From NCBI GenBank assembly GCA_940671915.1, contig CALNVZ010003430.1, positions 20,509,753 through 20,573,752 on the forward strand: a stretch of DNA of 64,000 nt, written 5' to 3'. Shown piece by piece: positions 54,107-64,000 of the stretch. The DNA is from Paracentrotus lividus (lineage: Eukaryota > Echinodermata > Echinoidea > Camarodonta > Echinidae). Numbering within the stretch: the first letter of the stretch is position 1; every line of letters starts with the position of its first letter. Below the pieces are notes generated by a model. It did not search any database. It saw nothing but the letters and a program-made list of their open reading frames with translations, and was not told the origin of the DNA. The translations under genes were made by a program, and so were the position numbers.

Positions 54107-54955
54107 GATAATTAGATCCAGATCGTCGCTTGTTTTAGACCATGTAGTGATATGCCAATAACCAATTCTAAATGCCCAAAATTGGCATTATATAAATCAA
54201 CGTTTTTCATTGTTTATTATAATTTTGTATGTAGGTCTATGTTTTTGTTTGTGTTTGTGTTTGTATGTAAGTCCCCTTACAGTTGAGACTGCACAATTTA
54301 TTATAATCTAGAAAAATAACAATTGCGAAGATCGTTGATTATTAATATCAATAGCCTCAGCGGGAGGAGGGGGGGGGGAAATCAATTTTTAAGGCTAATT
54401 AAGACGCTCATTATTTGACGAGAGAGAGATAGAAAGAGATAGAAAGAGAGAAGAGAGAGGAAACCTTATAATCAACGACTAGATTGACTAGGTTGTTTGA
54501 TTGATAACAAGCATTGCCTAAAACCTGTCATTTATTATTCGTATAGATGTCAAATTAACTTAAACAGAAACTTGCAATATTTTACAAAATGATGAGTTGA
54601 TTAAGTTAAAAGAGAAAAGATCGAAGATAAATGCTAGAGAGAGTGAATATAAATAATGTGTAACTGGGGGTATTGTAAAAAAAAAAATACATTTTAGTAA
54701 TCGTTGTTAGAGTAGGTCAGGCTTAGGTGAGCCCTTCTTCGATAGTAATATCAGCTATAAAGTACCTTCCCGATCATACATTATTCCACACTTTCAATTT
54801 CTGTGCATTTAGCGTTATTAATTCATATCATTAAAAACGCACAATGGACCTATTCATCTATGAAAGTATCCTTCGAATATTCTCTGAGTAGGAGAGAAAT
54901 TCATGAATGGATATAATTTTCTGAGCCATTACATCCACACACTAATCATTAATAT
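54107..54955. other. Intergenic, GA-rich microsatellite
   Basis: G tract near 54370-54378 and GAGAGATAGAAAGAGA repeats at 54419-54460. Nothing else recognised. Confidence 0.45.
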
Positions 54956-54959
54956 TTTG

Positions 54960-55417
54960 GCGTACTCGTTCTAATGCTGATCGGTTTTTCATGGCGTACA
55001 GATTTTTTTCGGGTTAATCCAACCCCTGTGCGACACACACACATACACATCCTCATACACAACACGAGATGCAGATGCGATGAATTGATGACCGTGTGTT
55101 ATCCCTTTTCGACATACTCTCATTGCGTTAGGAAGCGCGATAGGGCGCCACTGCTGTACGGCGACGCAATTGGGAACTGCGGGCAGTATAGTGCATTCAA
55201 CAGAAGTAATACAGGTTTGTGATCGTGGGTATATGTTAGACGAGGTTTTACGCCAATGAGATACATTTGCCGACCACTGTACTGAGATCGACATATCATT
55301 ACGAACTTAGCATCCTTTTTTAGATCTCCGTAGCTATAGCTAGCACCCTAACATCATGCTGCAATTTCTCCATACACTTCGACTGTCCCGTAGCAAATCC
55401 TGTTGAACATTTTCCAG
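54960..55417 (+). promoter_or_regulatory. CpG-richer segment ending in a consensus splice donor
   Basis: This stretch has clearly more CG dinucleotides than its surroundings and ends CATTTTCCAG|GTATGT at 55417/55418, a good donor. It could be a non-coding first exon of a rightward gene. All frames near the donor are closed by stops, so no protein is proposed. Confidence 0.25.
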
Positions 55418-55419
55418 GT

Positions 55420-58080
55420 ATGTATTAAAAACAATATTATTCGTATGATATTTAGGAATGTTTTATTTTTTTAGATGACCATTCCGAGAGCAATTTTGGA
55501 AGTGATGCCATATGGCATATGCACTTCAAATAGTCTTAATAGCAGCTTATCTTCGAATATGCCGATTGCATTTCATACATAAATATTAGATATTCCTAAT
55601 TTGTCAGAAAGCAATAATACACTTCGTCATTATAGAGCTTCAAACTAAAAGCCTGGCGTAGTTAATGCATGTATACTAGTCATTCATTTGCAGTTCATTT
55701 ATTGATCCACAAGTGTAATTCCGATAAGGGCATACTAAAAATCGATCCAATGACCTTCTTTTGACCTTTACCTATTTCTCTCGTCATTATTGAGCCAAAT
55801 CTCGTTTTTTTTTTTTAATGAATAACGTATGAATGCAAACAATTCTAAATAAAAAAAATCTACATTAGCGAGCAAATTCCTTATTGAAAGAGACAAACAT
55901 ACTCCGATATTCTATAGCTTTCTATACAGCAAGGCCAAAGTATATATGAATTCAAATGGTTAAGATCTTTGAGTTGTCTGGTTTTGACAGTGTAGGCTCG
56001 TTTTGTTGTGTTAATGTGTTGACTGTTGGCTCATGATTGATGTAGGCCTACATGTATTTGCAACTCCTTCATTTAAATCTTAATCCACAATAATATTCAG
56101 TATGATCATGCAGTGGCGGATCCAGGCGGGGGCGCAGGGGACGCCCGCCCCCCTATAATTTGAAAACCGCTCATTGTTTGTACATGTTAAAATCGGAAAA
56201 TTTCGGAGGCGCCCCCCTATCCTGAAATCCTGGATCCGCCACTGTCATATGTATCATCCCATCCCATTATTGCAATATTAAAGGCACTGAGATGTGAAAT
56301 GGTAGGTAGAAATGTTGAACTTTTAATAATTAGGCCTAGGTGGCCTGTCTGGCCATTACTTAATTTCTAATTTTTGTTTTGTCAAAAAGTGAACAAAATA
56401 CAAAAAGGTGTACCGTTACATTTTTATCAGATTGATTTAGTGTTTTATGCAATCAATGGTGATAAATGTAAAGTGTGGTTAAGCTCTTCACGAGTAAGAA
56501 TGAGTATAAATGTTTTTATCGTTTCATATATCAAACAATTTTTCATTAACACTATACATTTTTTCAACTCGATCGACAAGTTTACGATGTGTAAAAAATA
56601 AGTTGGCTATGATCATGATGATATACAACTTTCGAATACACTGATTACATAACTGTGCACCATAACGGGGCACGTGCCATCGACGTAGCCTGCGTTGCAT
56701 GTGCAATGCACGCACAGGTCCTAATTCAACTTCTGCGATTCCTACAATTCTATAGTAAGAGTATTGTAAAAACTTTCTGCACGTCGTACATGCATTGTAC
56801 CTGCGAGGTCCCTCCGCTGCACGAATTTTCTACGAAATCCATCGTAGGGAGTTGCACGTCGAAGGTACGGCGAGTTGTGACCGCCGCATAATATCGATCC
56901 GACTTTGTGGTGTTTTTTTTTTTTTAAATCTGCCCATCCCCCTTCTCAATAGATAATAACTCAACGCTTCCAGGATACTGAACAAAAGTAAGTGTACTGT
57001 TGCATACCTGTATTGAAAAGCACTTACTCGACTTATCATCCGTACTATCACTAGTGGAAAATCCATTTTATACTTATTGCGACTCCCGCCCTTTAATGAC
57101 GGGCACGTTATGATATTTATTCAAGTTGCTCGGCCTACATTGACACATCTGTACGATTGTACAAAATGTTTGACCTTTTAATGTAGGTTTGCAATTTAGT
57201 AAACACTTCAAAACAATCGATGGAGCTCCACTGCTGAACAAATATTGAATTAATGTTGAAATCAATTTTAACATCACCACACAGTTTTCTTTGTTGTATA
57301 AGAACGTCTTGAAAGAGTACGTTGGTTGATTGCTTTGATTTGATCTAATATTTTGTTGTTGTCATGACAGTTTAATTAATATTCAAGTACACAAGGGTTT
57401 AGATGAACTTCCATCGATTAAAAAAAAACATGATTTGATACAATAAGTCGATTTGGTAATAATCTTCAGTAGATATTAACTACACCATAACAAATACAAG
57501 CCATGTAAGCACTTGAATGGTATACAACTTTAAGATATGTAATAAACTAATTATATTCCTTCAAAACATATAAATACTACATTTTCATAATATAAAGATG
57601 AATAACCAAATTTTTAGAAATGTTAATTTGTAAGAGTCAAGAGCAAGGTTTTAAATTCCATTACTGCGATATTTATTACGTAAATGATGTCTTTAAACTG
57701 TTGTGGCGTAGCCAGACAACGAGGAGGGGGGGGGGGTGGGCGGAGCTGTGATGCTATAATGCCCATGATTGCTTGATCCGTTTTGTAAATGGCATTAACT
57801 TTTTCCCCTGATTCTGCACTCTTCGGTAATACGCAGCAACGTCCTTGGTAATATTTTCTGATGGTTCTTAGAAACGAAGTATTAATCCGAAGAGAAATTG
57901 AAGATTATGCGGAGGGCTTTAGCGCTTTAGGCATAATGTGGACAAAACAAACTATGCGTTCGTGTATTTCCTTCTTATATAAATAGTATTTTTAGTTATA
58001 GGGGGGGGGGGCAATCTATACAACCCCACCTTTAAAGCAATCCCCTCCATGACCAAACTTTTTTCTTCTATTATTTATGC
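55420..58080. other. Intergenic region with MITE and CpG-rich patch
   Basis: AT-rich except for the element at 56111-56244 and a CpG-rich stretch at about 56650-56900 of unknown nature, in which TGCACGTCG occurs twice. G tracts near 57724-57735 and 57999-58010. Confidence 0.45.
56111..56244. mobile_element. 134-bp MITE, TIR CAGTGGCGGATCCAGG
   Basis: Perfect 16-base terminal inverted repeats CAGTGGCGGATCCAGG / CCTGGATCCGCCACTG. The inner halves GGCGCAGGGGACGCCCGCCC and GGAGGCGCCCCCCTAT are also partly complementary. No clear target duplication. Confidence 0.88.
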
Positions 58081-58110
58081 CTCTTGTACATGGACCGTTA
58101 TGTTATCAAT

Positions 58111-58221
58111 CACTGGCGTAAATCCATTTGCGATTTCTATTCTTCAGGGGGGGATGGCGCTTTGTATTATTATGTAACATCCCCCCTGATGAAAAGCATT
58201 CTTTACGGATTTACGCCAGTG
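58111..58221. mobile_element. 111-bp hAT-type MITE with 8-bp target duplication
   Basis: TTATCAAT flanks it on both sides (58103-58110 and 58222-58229). Ends CACTGGCGTAAATCC / GGATTTACGCCAGTG are perfect inverted repeats. Inner TTCAGGGGGGGATG pairs with CATCCCCCCTGATGAA. An 8-bp duplication plus short TIRs indicates hAT transposition. Confidence 0.92.
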
Positions 58222-58229
58222 TTATCAAT

Positions 58230-60782
58230 ACATAATGCGATGGTCTCAACACGTCGTCAGTGTAACGTGAAACTATACTCTCATAATTTAAGACGAGTGG
58301 AAAGAGTGAAAAAAAAGGAGTGAAGGGAGTGAAATGGTGGACAGCTCGTTTTCGAGTGATAAAATTTCAATCTAAAACGAGTGTGGAAGTGAATTGTTAG
58401 CTCTATTTAGAGTAGAAACTATAGTTATCCAAATAACAACTTTCGCTCCTCTTATGAAATGAACTATAACGTCATAGATGGGACGAATGACTCGCACGAT
58501 ACATCTTCTCACAGCTTCTCAAAGAGAGAGAAATATAAATTGAGGTTCTCATTTGGCTTGTCCTGTTAATGTTATTCTGAGGACATAAAAACTCGGTACC
58601 AGCAAACTTAGATAATTATAGATGGAGTTACAGGACTATAACAATTTAACTATCACAGCTGCTTCAAATAAAAATTTGCTTACAAAGTAATAAAAAGCAT
58701 TAGTTCTATAAATGTTCTCAATCATCCAGGTAAATCAAACGTATAAACTGATGAGAAACTCAACATAAAAGTTTACTTTTGGTAATCACTGAACCCTAAA
58801 ATAGATGTTAAGAAACAATCAGTTAAAAAGTAAAAAAAAAATGTTCTTCATTCCGTTGGAATTTAATGGCACTTGGTATTGATGCCATAACATACTGCAA
58901 ACTAAATTAGCAAACCAATTTGGTAAATATAACGATGTTTTAAGGATTTATTATAATTTATAGTTAATTTGACATCAGTTTAGTATAGGTATAGAACATG
59001 GGACATCGAATGACTGAAATCTTCTTCTTGAGAATACTCCTCAACGTCCCGTTAGGAAACAAACGAGGAGGATAAGGGAGTGCTCACTGTTGAGTTTAGT
59101 CTTTATTGCTCGAGTCTTAGTTTCTGGAAATATTTAGTTGCTTGGGGTTTGAAATGTTGGCATAATGTAGTATTCTGGATGTTGGGTGGTAGAGAAATGC
59201 TGTGTCAATCGTTGCGATCAAGGGCGGCGATTTTCATGTCACGACTAGAGGGGGGGGGGGGGGGAACCCCCGGCGAAGGGAATTAATAATACACTCAAGC
59301 TGATATAAGGGGCCCAAGGATACATGTATTTGCATATCCAAATTCGAAATAGAATGACCTACTTCGCACATTATGCAAAAACTAAGTACAATTTAAAGAA
59401 TAGGCGTCGGAACAAATCATTTTTCTTGTGTGTTGTTTTGCGAAGCGCGAGCCGAAAAATTGACTCATAATAAATTTAGCATTGTATTGGACATTAGTTT
59501 GCCTCTTCACTAGCTTCAAAAAGCTTATCACAAAATAAAAAAAATAAGCTTTAAAATATCGAGGGGGGGGGGGAAACGTCCCCCACCCCGCCAGATCGCT
59601 GCCAAGCCAATGCAAGTTGGCATGCTTTAGATGTTTGTATATAGGCCTAATTATGCCCGAGTTTTATCTTCCTCCATGCATGTCATCGACATTATCCTGC
59701 TCACACATTCATAGACACGTGTCAATAATGCAATAATGAAACTCAAGAATAGTTACAATGTGCTTCTGAATATGATTGTGCTGGCGTGACGAAATGTCAC
59801 GCATGGTTTCGCATACTGTGCCTAGGTCATGTGTCACATGTTGGGGGTATAGTAAAAGGGTGGAGGCGTTACATTTTAAAGGAAAAACTATCACATTTTT
59901 TCACATAGCATAGAAATGATGTACAGTCATGAGCTGTGCAATACTAGTAACTCATATTGTAGATAATTTATCAGGCTACATGTCTGTGAAGTTTCAACTT
60001 TGTTATACTCACAGTTTATATACAAAGGTAATTTTAGTGGAGTAGGGTAAGGGGTGGAGGATCTTACGGTGGAGGATCCTACGGTGGAGGCACGTGTTAA
60101 AGCATAGGGAATTCCCATTTTTGTTACTTTCTTATGCTCTCTTGTATTATATCTTTGCAGCCAATTGGTCTTATGGGTTGAGTGATATATCATTCTCTTT
60201 GGAATTTACCTGGTTTTAGATAAATGTGAAGTAAATTTGTCAAAACTCATTTAATCAATTAATTAATCAATTAAAACATACATAATGCACACATCCTCAT
60301 AGACAATGCATTGCAGGCATACAAAAAAAAAAAAAATGCCACATGCAATTTTATATCAATGATTGTGATTTTTTCGCGATTTTATTTCCATGCATGTAGA
60401 TACACGATTAAGTGGAAACATATTAATTGCAAAAAAAAAAACAAAAAAACAACAACTTTGTTTGAGTTGTAATCCAAGTGTAAAAGACAGGATTTCTGTC
60501 AGTTTTTGCATTTATTTTTTTCTCCTTTTTTGACAGCCTGTAGCGCGGTTAGAAAAAATAATTTTGTATTACAAGTTGATACTTTTTAGAATCATAGGGT
60601 CTTATTAACACAATCCAAGATGATTCATTTTATTTGGTACAAAGATTAAGAAATTATTCGCCAGTAAAATTGTGAAGTTTTTTAAATCATCGTTTCCTGT
60701 AACACTCTGTATAGCTTTTATGACACACCTTATACAGGCACAAAACCATGCTAATCACCTTCCTTTCAATCTCTGCTTTCAA
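58230..60782. other. Intergenic, no gene recognised
   Basis: AT-rich with G tracts (59249-59262, 59562-59572), A tracts near 60323 and 60430, and a small triplication of ACGGTGGAGGATC-like sequence at about 60050-60090. Confidence 0.45.
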
Positions 60783-62780
60783 TATATATAAACACAACAC
60801 AAAAAGAAAGTTCCCCTATTTCAGATATCAATCATTTTTTAACCAGGAGGAGTTTTAAAAATCTAATTATATGTCCATATAGGGAATTTAATTAGCCACA
60901 ATGGGAACGAATTTTAGGAAAAATCATCAAGTCATGCTTCAGTGAGGAATGGTTGAATGCAAAAATGTCATTTTTTGAAGTTCGCAAGCCTAAAATTGCA
61001 ACTTTGATTCAATGATAACCGACCCATTTTCAGATTTTCAACATTTTACACGTCAAAATGTATGCAAAACGTGCTTCCCAATATACAGAAACGAAATTTG
61101 CGTCAAATTTCACGGTTGAGTGAACATGTAGCAAAAATTGCCCAAACTGCGATTTTTACTTCTTTGCCATTGTATAATCGATAAAATATGATGGAATTCC
61201 TGTTGTGGAAGTGTGTGCGACCAATATCCATTCATTCACGGTTGAATGAACCCATCAAACAACCAAAAAATAGGCCATTTTAGAATTACGAAAATGCATT
61301 GTAGTAATTTTATGCACTAGAAAGCATCTCAATAACATTTTTTGGGTTGTATTTATATTCTTTGGGCACGTGTCAATGATCCTATGGCATTTATTTACAA
61401 ATTCATGCTTCAGTGAGCACGTGATACTGGAAGGCCCTTTTCTCACGTACGGACTAAAATTCAAATTCTTACTTTGATTAAATGTAACAATTCTTTTTGG
61501 GGAGTACCTTTGAATTTATTTTCATAAAAATCCCGATGTTTCACGCCTCAGTGGGCACAAGATACAAGAAAATCATGAAAATGAGAAGAAAGTTTGGGGC
61601 TTCGTCATGGTTCAGTGACTTTTCGAATTCGTAATCTGAATAAAGATCATGTTAGTTAGAGACCAGTTGAAGTTATGTGCAAAGTTTCACAAGCTAATTC
61701 ACAGTCAAATGGACAAAAACTTACGATTAAAATATGCTAAATTTCACTTTTGTTAAACTTTTGTTAAACCTCTGTACATAAAGTCAATGGAGGAGGAAAT
61801 CAATACCTGACAAATGTCAAATTCGGCCAATTTCATTGATGATTATTGTTAATTCTACGGTGAGTTATGTAAAAAAACTTGGCACACAGCTTCAACTGAT
61901 CTCTAACTAACATGATCTTTATTCAAATTACGTATTCGAAAAGTCACTGAACCATGACGAAGCCCCAAACTTTCTTCTCATTTGCATGTTTTCGCTGTAT
62001 CTTGTGCCCACTGAGGCGTGAATCATTGGGATTTTTGTGAAAATAAAATCAAAAGTACTCCTCAAAAAGCACTGTTATATTCAATCAAAGTAAGAATTTG
62101 AACTTTAGTCCTTACGTGAGAAAAAGGCTTTTCCTGTCTCACTTGCTCACTGAAGCATGAATTGTAAATAACTGCCATATGATCACTGACACGTGCCCAA
62201 ATAATATAAATACAACCCAAAAAATGTTATTGAGGTGCTTTCTAGTGCATAAAATTACTGCAATGCATTTTCGTAATTCTAAAATGGCCTATTTTTTGGT
62301 TGTTTGATGGGTTCATTCAACCGTGAATGAATGGATATTGGTCGCATACACTTCCAAAACAGGAATTCTCTCATGTTTGATCAATTATACCATGGCAAAG
62401 ATGTAACAATCACAGTTTGGGCAATTTTTGCTGAATGCTCACTCAACCGTAAAATTTGACGAAAATTTCGTTTCTGTATATTGGGAAGCACGTTTTGCAT
62501 ACATTCTGACGTGTAAAATGTTGAATATCTGAAAATGGGTCGGTTGTCATTGAATCAAAGTTGCAATTTTAGGCTTGCGAACTTCAAAAAATGACATTTT
62601 TGCATTCAACCATTACTCAGTGAAGCATGACTTGATGATTTTTCCTAAAATTCATTCCCGTTGTGGCTAATTAAATTCCCTACATGGTCATATAATTAGA
62701 TTTTTAGAATTCCTCCTGGTTAAAAAATGATTGATATCTGAAATAGGGGGAACTTTCTTTTTGTGTTGTGTTTATATATA
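60783..62780. mobile_element. 2.0-kb fold-back element (giant palindrome)
   Basis: Left arm about 60783-61710 and right arm about 61845-62780 are inverted copies of each other, separated by a loop of about 130 bases. Ends TATATATAAACACAACACAA / TTGTGTTGTGTTTATATATA match perfectly. The arms differ by scattered substitutions and small indels. A motif like CAYGSTTSARTGAAC recurs along each arm. No coding capacity. Compare the TU-type fold-back transposons described from sea urchins (relationship is inference). Confidence 0.92.
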
Positions 62781-62789
62781 CTGTTATAC

Positions 62790-63180
62790 ATGTCTGACTT
62801 ACTTTTAAGAAACTAGAGATGTTTGATTGTGACACTGTACATTTCTACAATTTTTTGGACATGTAACGCATTTTCCACCTAACTTATGACATGTGGCCCC
62901 TACCATGTTTCGATGAATGTTGGATTATATTTTTGGTTGTTGAATAATAATTGTGAAATCGTATATTTTTTATCAGGATTGAAAATGAACGAAATGCAAT
63001 TAAGAATTGGACTGATTTTCTTTTTGTTTTTGAATCTTGCTGCATTAATGAATTGTATTGAATTTTTGAGGCGTATACTTTATTATAATCGTGAATGACA
63101 GCGCCATAAAGTTTCGTGATAAGCATATCCTATATTCGCAGGTTCAACTCAAATTTGTTAGGTAAAATACACAGCACTCT
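62790..63180. other. Intergenic, nothing recognised
   Basis: AT-rich; short open frames on both strands without features. Confidence 0.4.
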
Positions 63181-63183
63181 GAT

Positions 63184-63226
63184 ACATACTGTACATACAT
63201 ACATACATACATACGTACATTATACA

Positions 63227-63260
<34 letters not shown>

Positions 63261-63295
63261 CATACATACACACATGCATACATACATATAAAGAG
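63184..63295. repeat. (CATA)n microsatellite
   Basis: TACATACATACA repeats with interruptions for about 110 bases, followed by GAGAGATAGAGAGA. Confidence 0.92.
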
Positions 63296-63299
63296 AGAT

Positions 63300-63960
63300 A
63301 GAGAGAAGAGACATACAGACAGACATCACTACATTATACGCTTTGCAAATAATGGTTTACCCATGTAGGTCTTTATATTCATATTCACAACGTGTGCACA
63401 TTCTCCACTCCTTCGGATGACTTTACAGCCGTCGAGGATGTAACATTTTCTTATCGAGGGATATGCGTAGTATCCACAAAAACACTTACTCCCCACAAAT
63501 CCCAAAAGTAATTACTATATTGTATGATTTATGTGAAGATAATTATTATCCCGGAGAGAAGGCCTAATTTCCATCACACCTGAGTCGGGCAGTAATAAAG
63601 GAACATTACTTGCAAAAAATGTACATTATCAATTTAAAAAGTGGAAGTTTTCACTAAAATCATTTGATGAAAATGTATGCACATACCAAATTTGAAAATA
63701 TTCACACCCTGTATATTTTGATCGATGTATAACATTTTGTAGTACCCCTGTATAATGTAGGCCTATGCGTGTACAGATGCAGGAAACATCACCTATTTAA
63801 ACGTTTTGTCCCCTGTTGTTATTGTCGGAATACCTGTCACGCTCTTGTGGATACGTGCATCGAGTTATTGTGAGATCAATAATACTTGTGTATTGTTATA
63901 ATGTTTATTGCAGCGGCCTGGAAAGATCGCGAGATATTTTCAATTATGATGTGAGGGTGC
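63300..63960. other. Intergenic, nothing recognised
   Basis: AT-rich with no gene, ending at the perfect palindrome. Confidence 0.4.
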
Positions 63961-63998
63961 TATCTCACTTCGCGGAGACGTCTCCGCGAAGTGAGATA
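63961..63998. repeat. Perfect 38-bp palindrome without spacer
   Basis: TATCTCACTTCGCGGAGAC is followed immediately by its exact reverse complement. GC-rich core in AT-rich DNA, cut off by the window edge two bases later. Confidence 0.95.
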
Positions 63999-64000
63999 TA

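Noticed and set aside
1..64000. CRISPR arrays, bacterial operons, rRNA or tRNA genes
   Set aside because: The sequence is clearly eukaryotic with GT-AG introns. I saw no regular spacer array and no tRNA cloverleaf; the only tRNA-like stretch is the copia primer site.

Overview
The window is AT-rich animal nuclear DNA. It holds one large split gene on the minus strand and is otherwise packed with transposon debris. A marine invertebrate deuterostome, most likely an echinoderm such as a sea urchin, fits best. The reasons are the extreme abundance of the palindromic octamer TACATGTA and of TAGGCCTA, the many fold-back and miniature inverted-repeat elements, the long G/C homopolymer tracts, and a copia element resembling those of aquatic animals. 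Species assignment is inference; I have run no database search.

The gene (minus strand, start codon at 51317, stop at 1404-1406) is an ARHGAP17/ARHGAP44 (RICH/nadrin) type BAR-RhoGAP protein. I could place 16 coding exons by matching splice sites, reading phase and family similarity. Together they give 1821 coding bases (606 codons plus stop) with every phase consistent. Exons 1-9 encode the membrane-bending N-BAR domain, exons 9-14 the RhoGAP domain (arginine finger at residue 297), and exons 15-16 a proline-rich tail. The exon 15 donor overlaps an in-frame stop, so retaining the last intron would give a shorter protein. A candidate promoter with YY1-like and ETS-like motifs lies about 240-290 bases upstream of the start codon.

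The introns carry the mobile DNA. Intron 8 contains three decaying tandem copies of the beginning of exon 9. Intron 6 contains a 4.8-kb copia-type LTR retrotransposon with identical 96-bp LTRs, a perfect 5-bp target duplication and a tRNA-iMet primer site, but broken reading frames. It is inserted in a second copy of a 450-bp TTAA-flanked repeat, whose uninterrupted sister copy in intron 7 shows the empty site. Intron 5 contains a piggyBac-like element inside one unit of a tandem duplication. Several introns contain MITEs with clear terminal inverted repeats, some only about 15-20 bases from splice donors.

From about 51.6 kb to the right end I find no convincing coding sequence. This flank holds long fold-back elements (the largest a 2.0-kb palindrome at 60783-62780 with a recurring ~15-bp internal motif), a tiny hAT-type MITE with a perfect 8-bp target duplication, microsatellites, and a perfect 38-bp palindrome at the very end.
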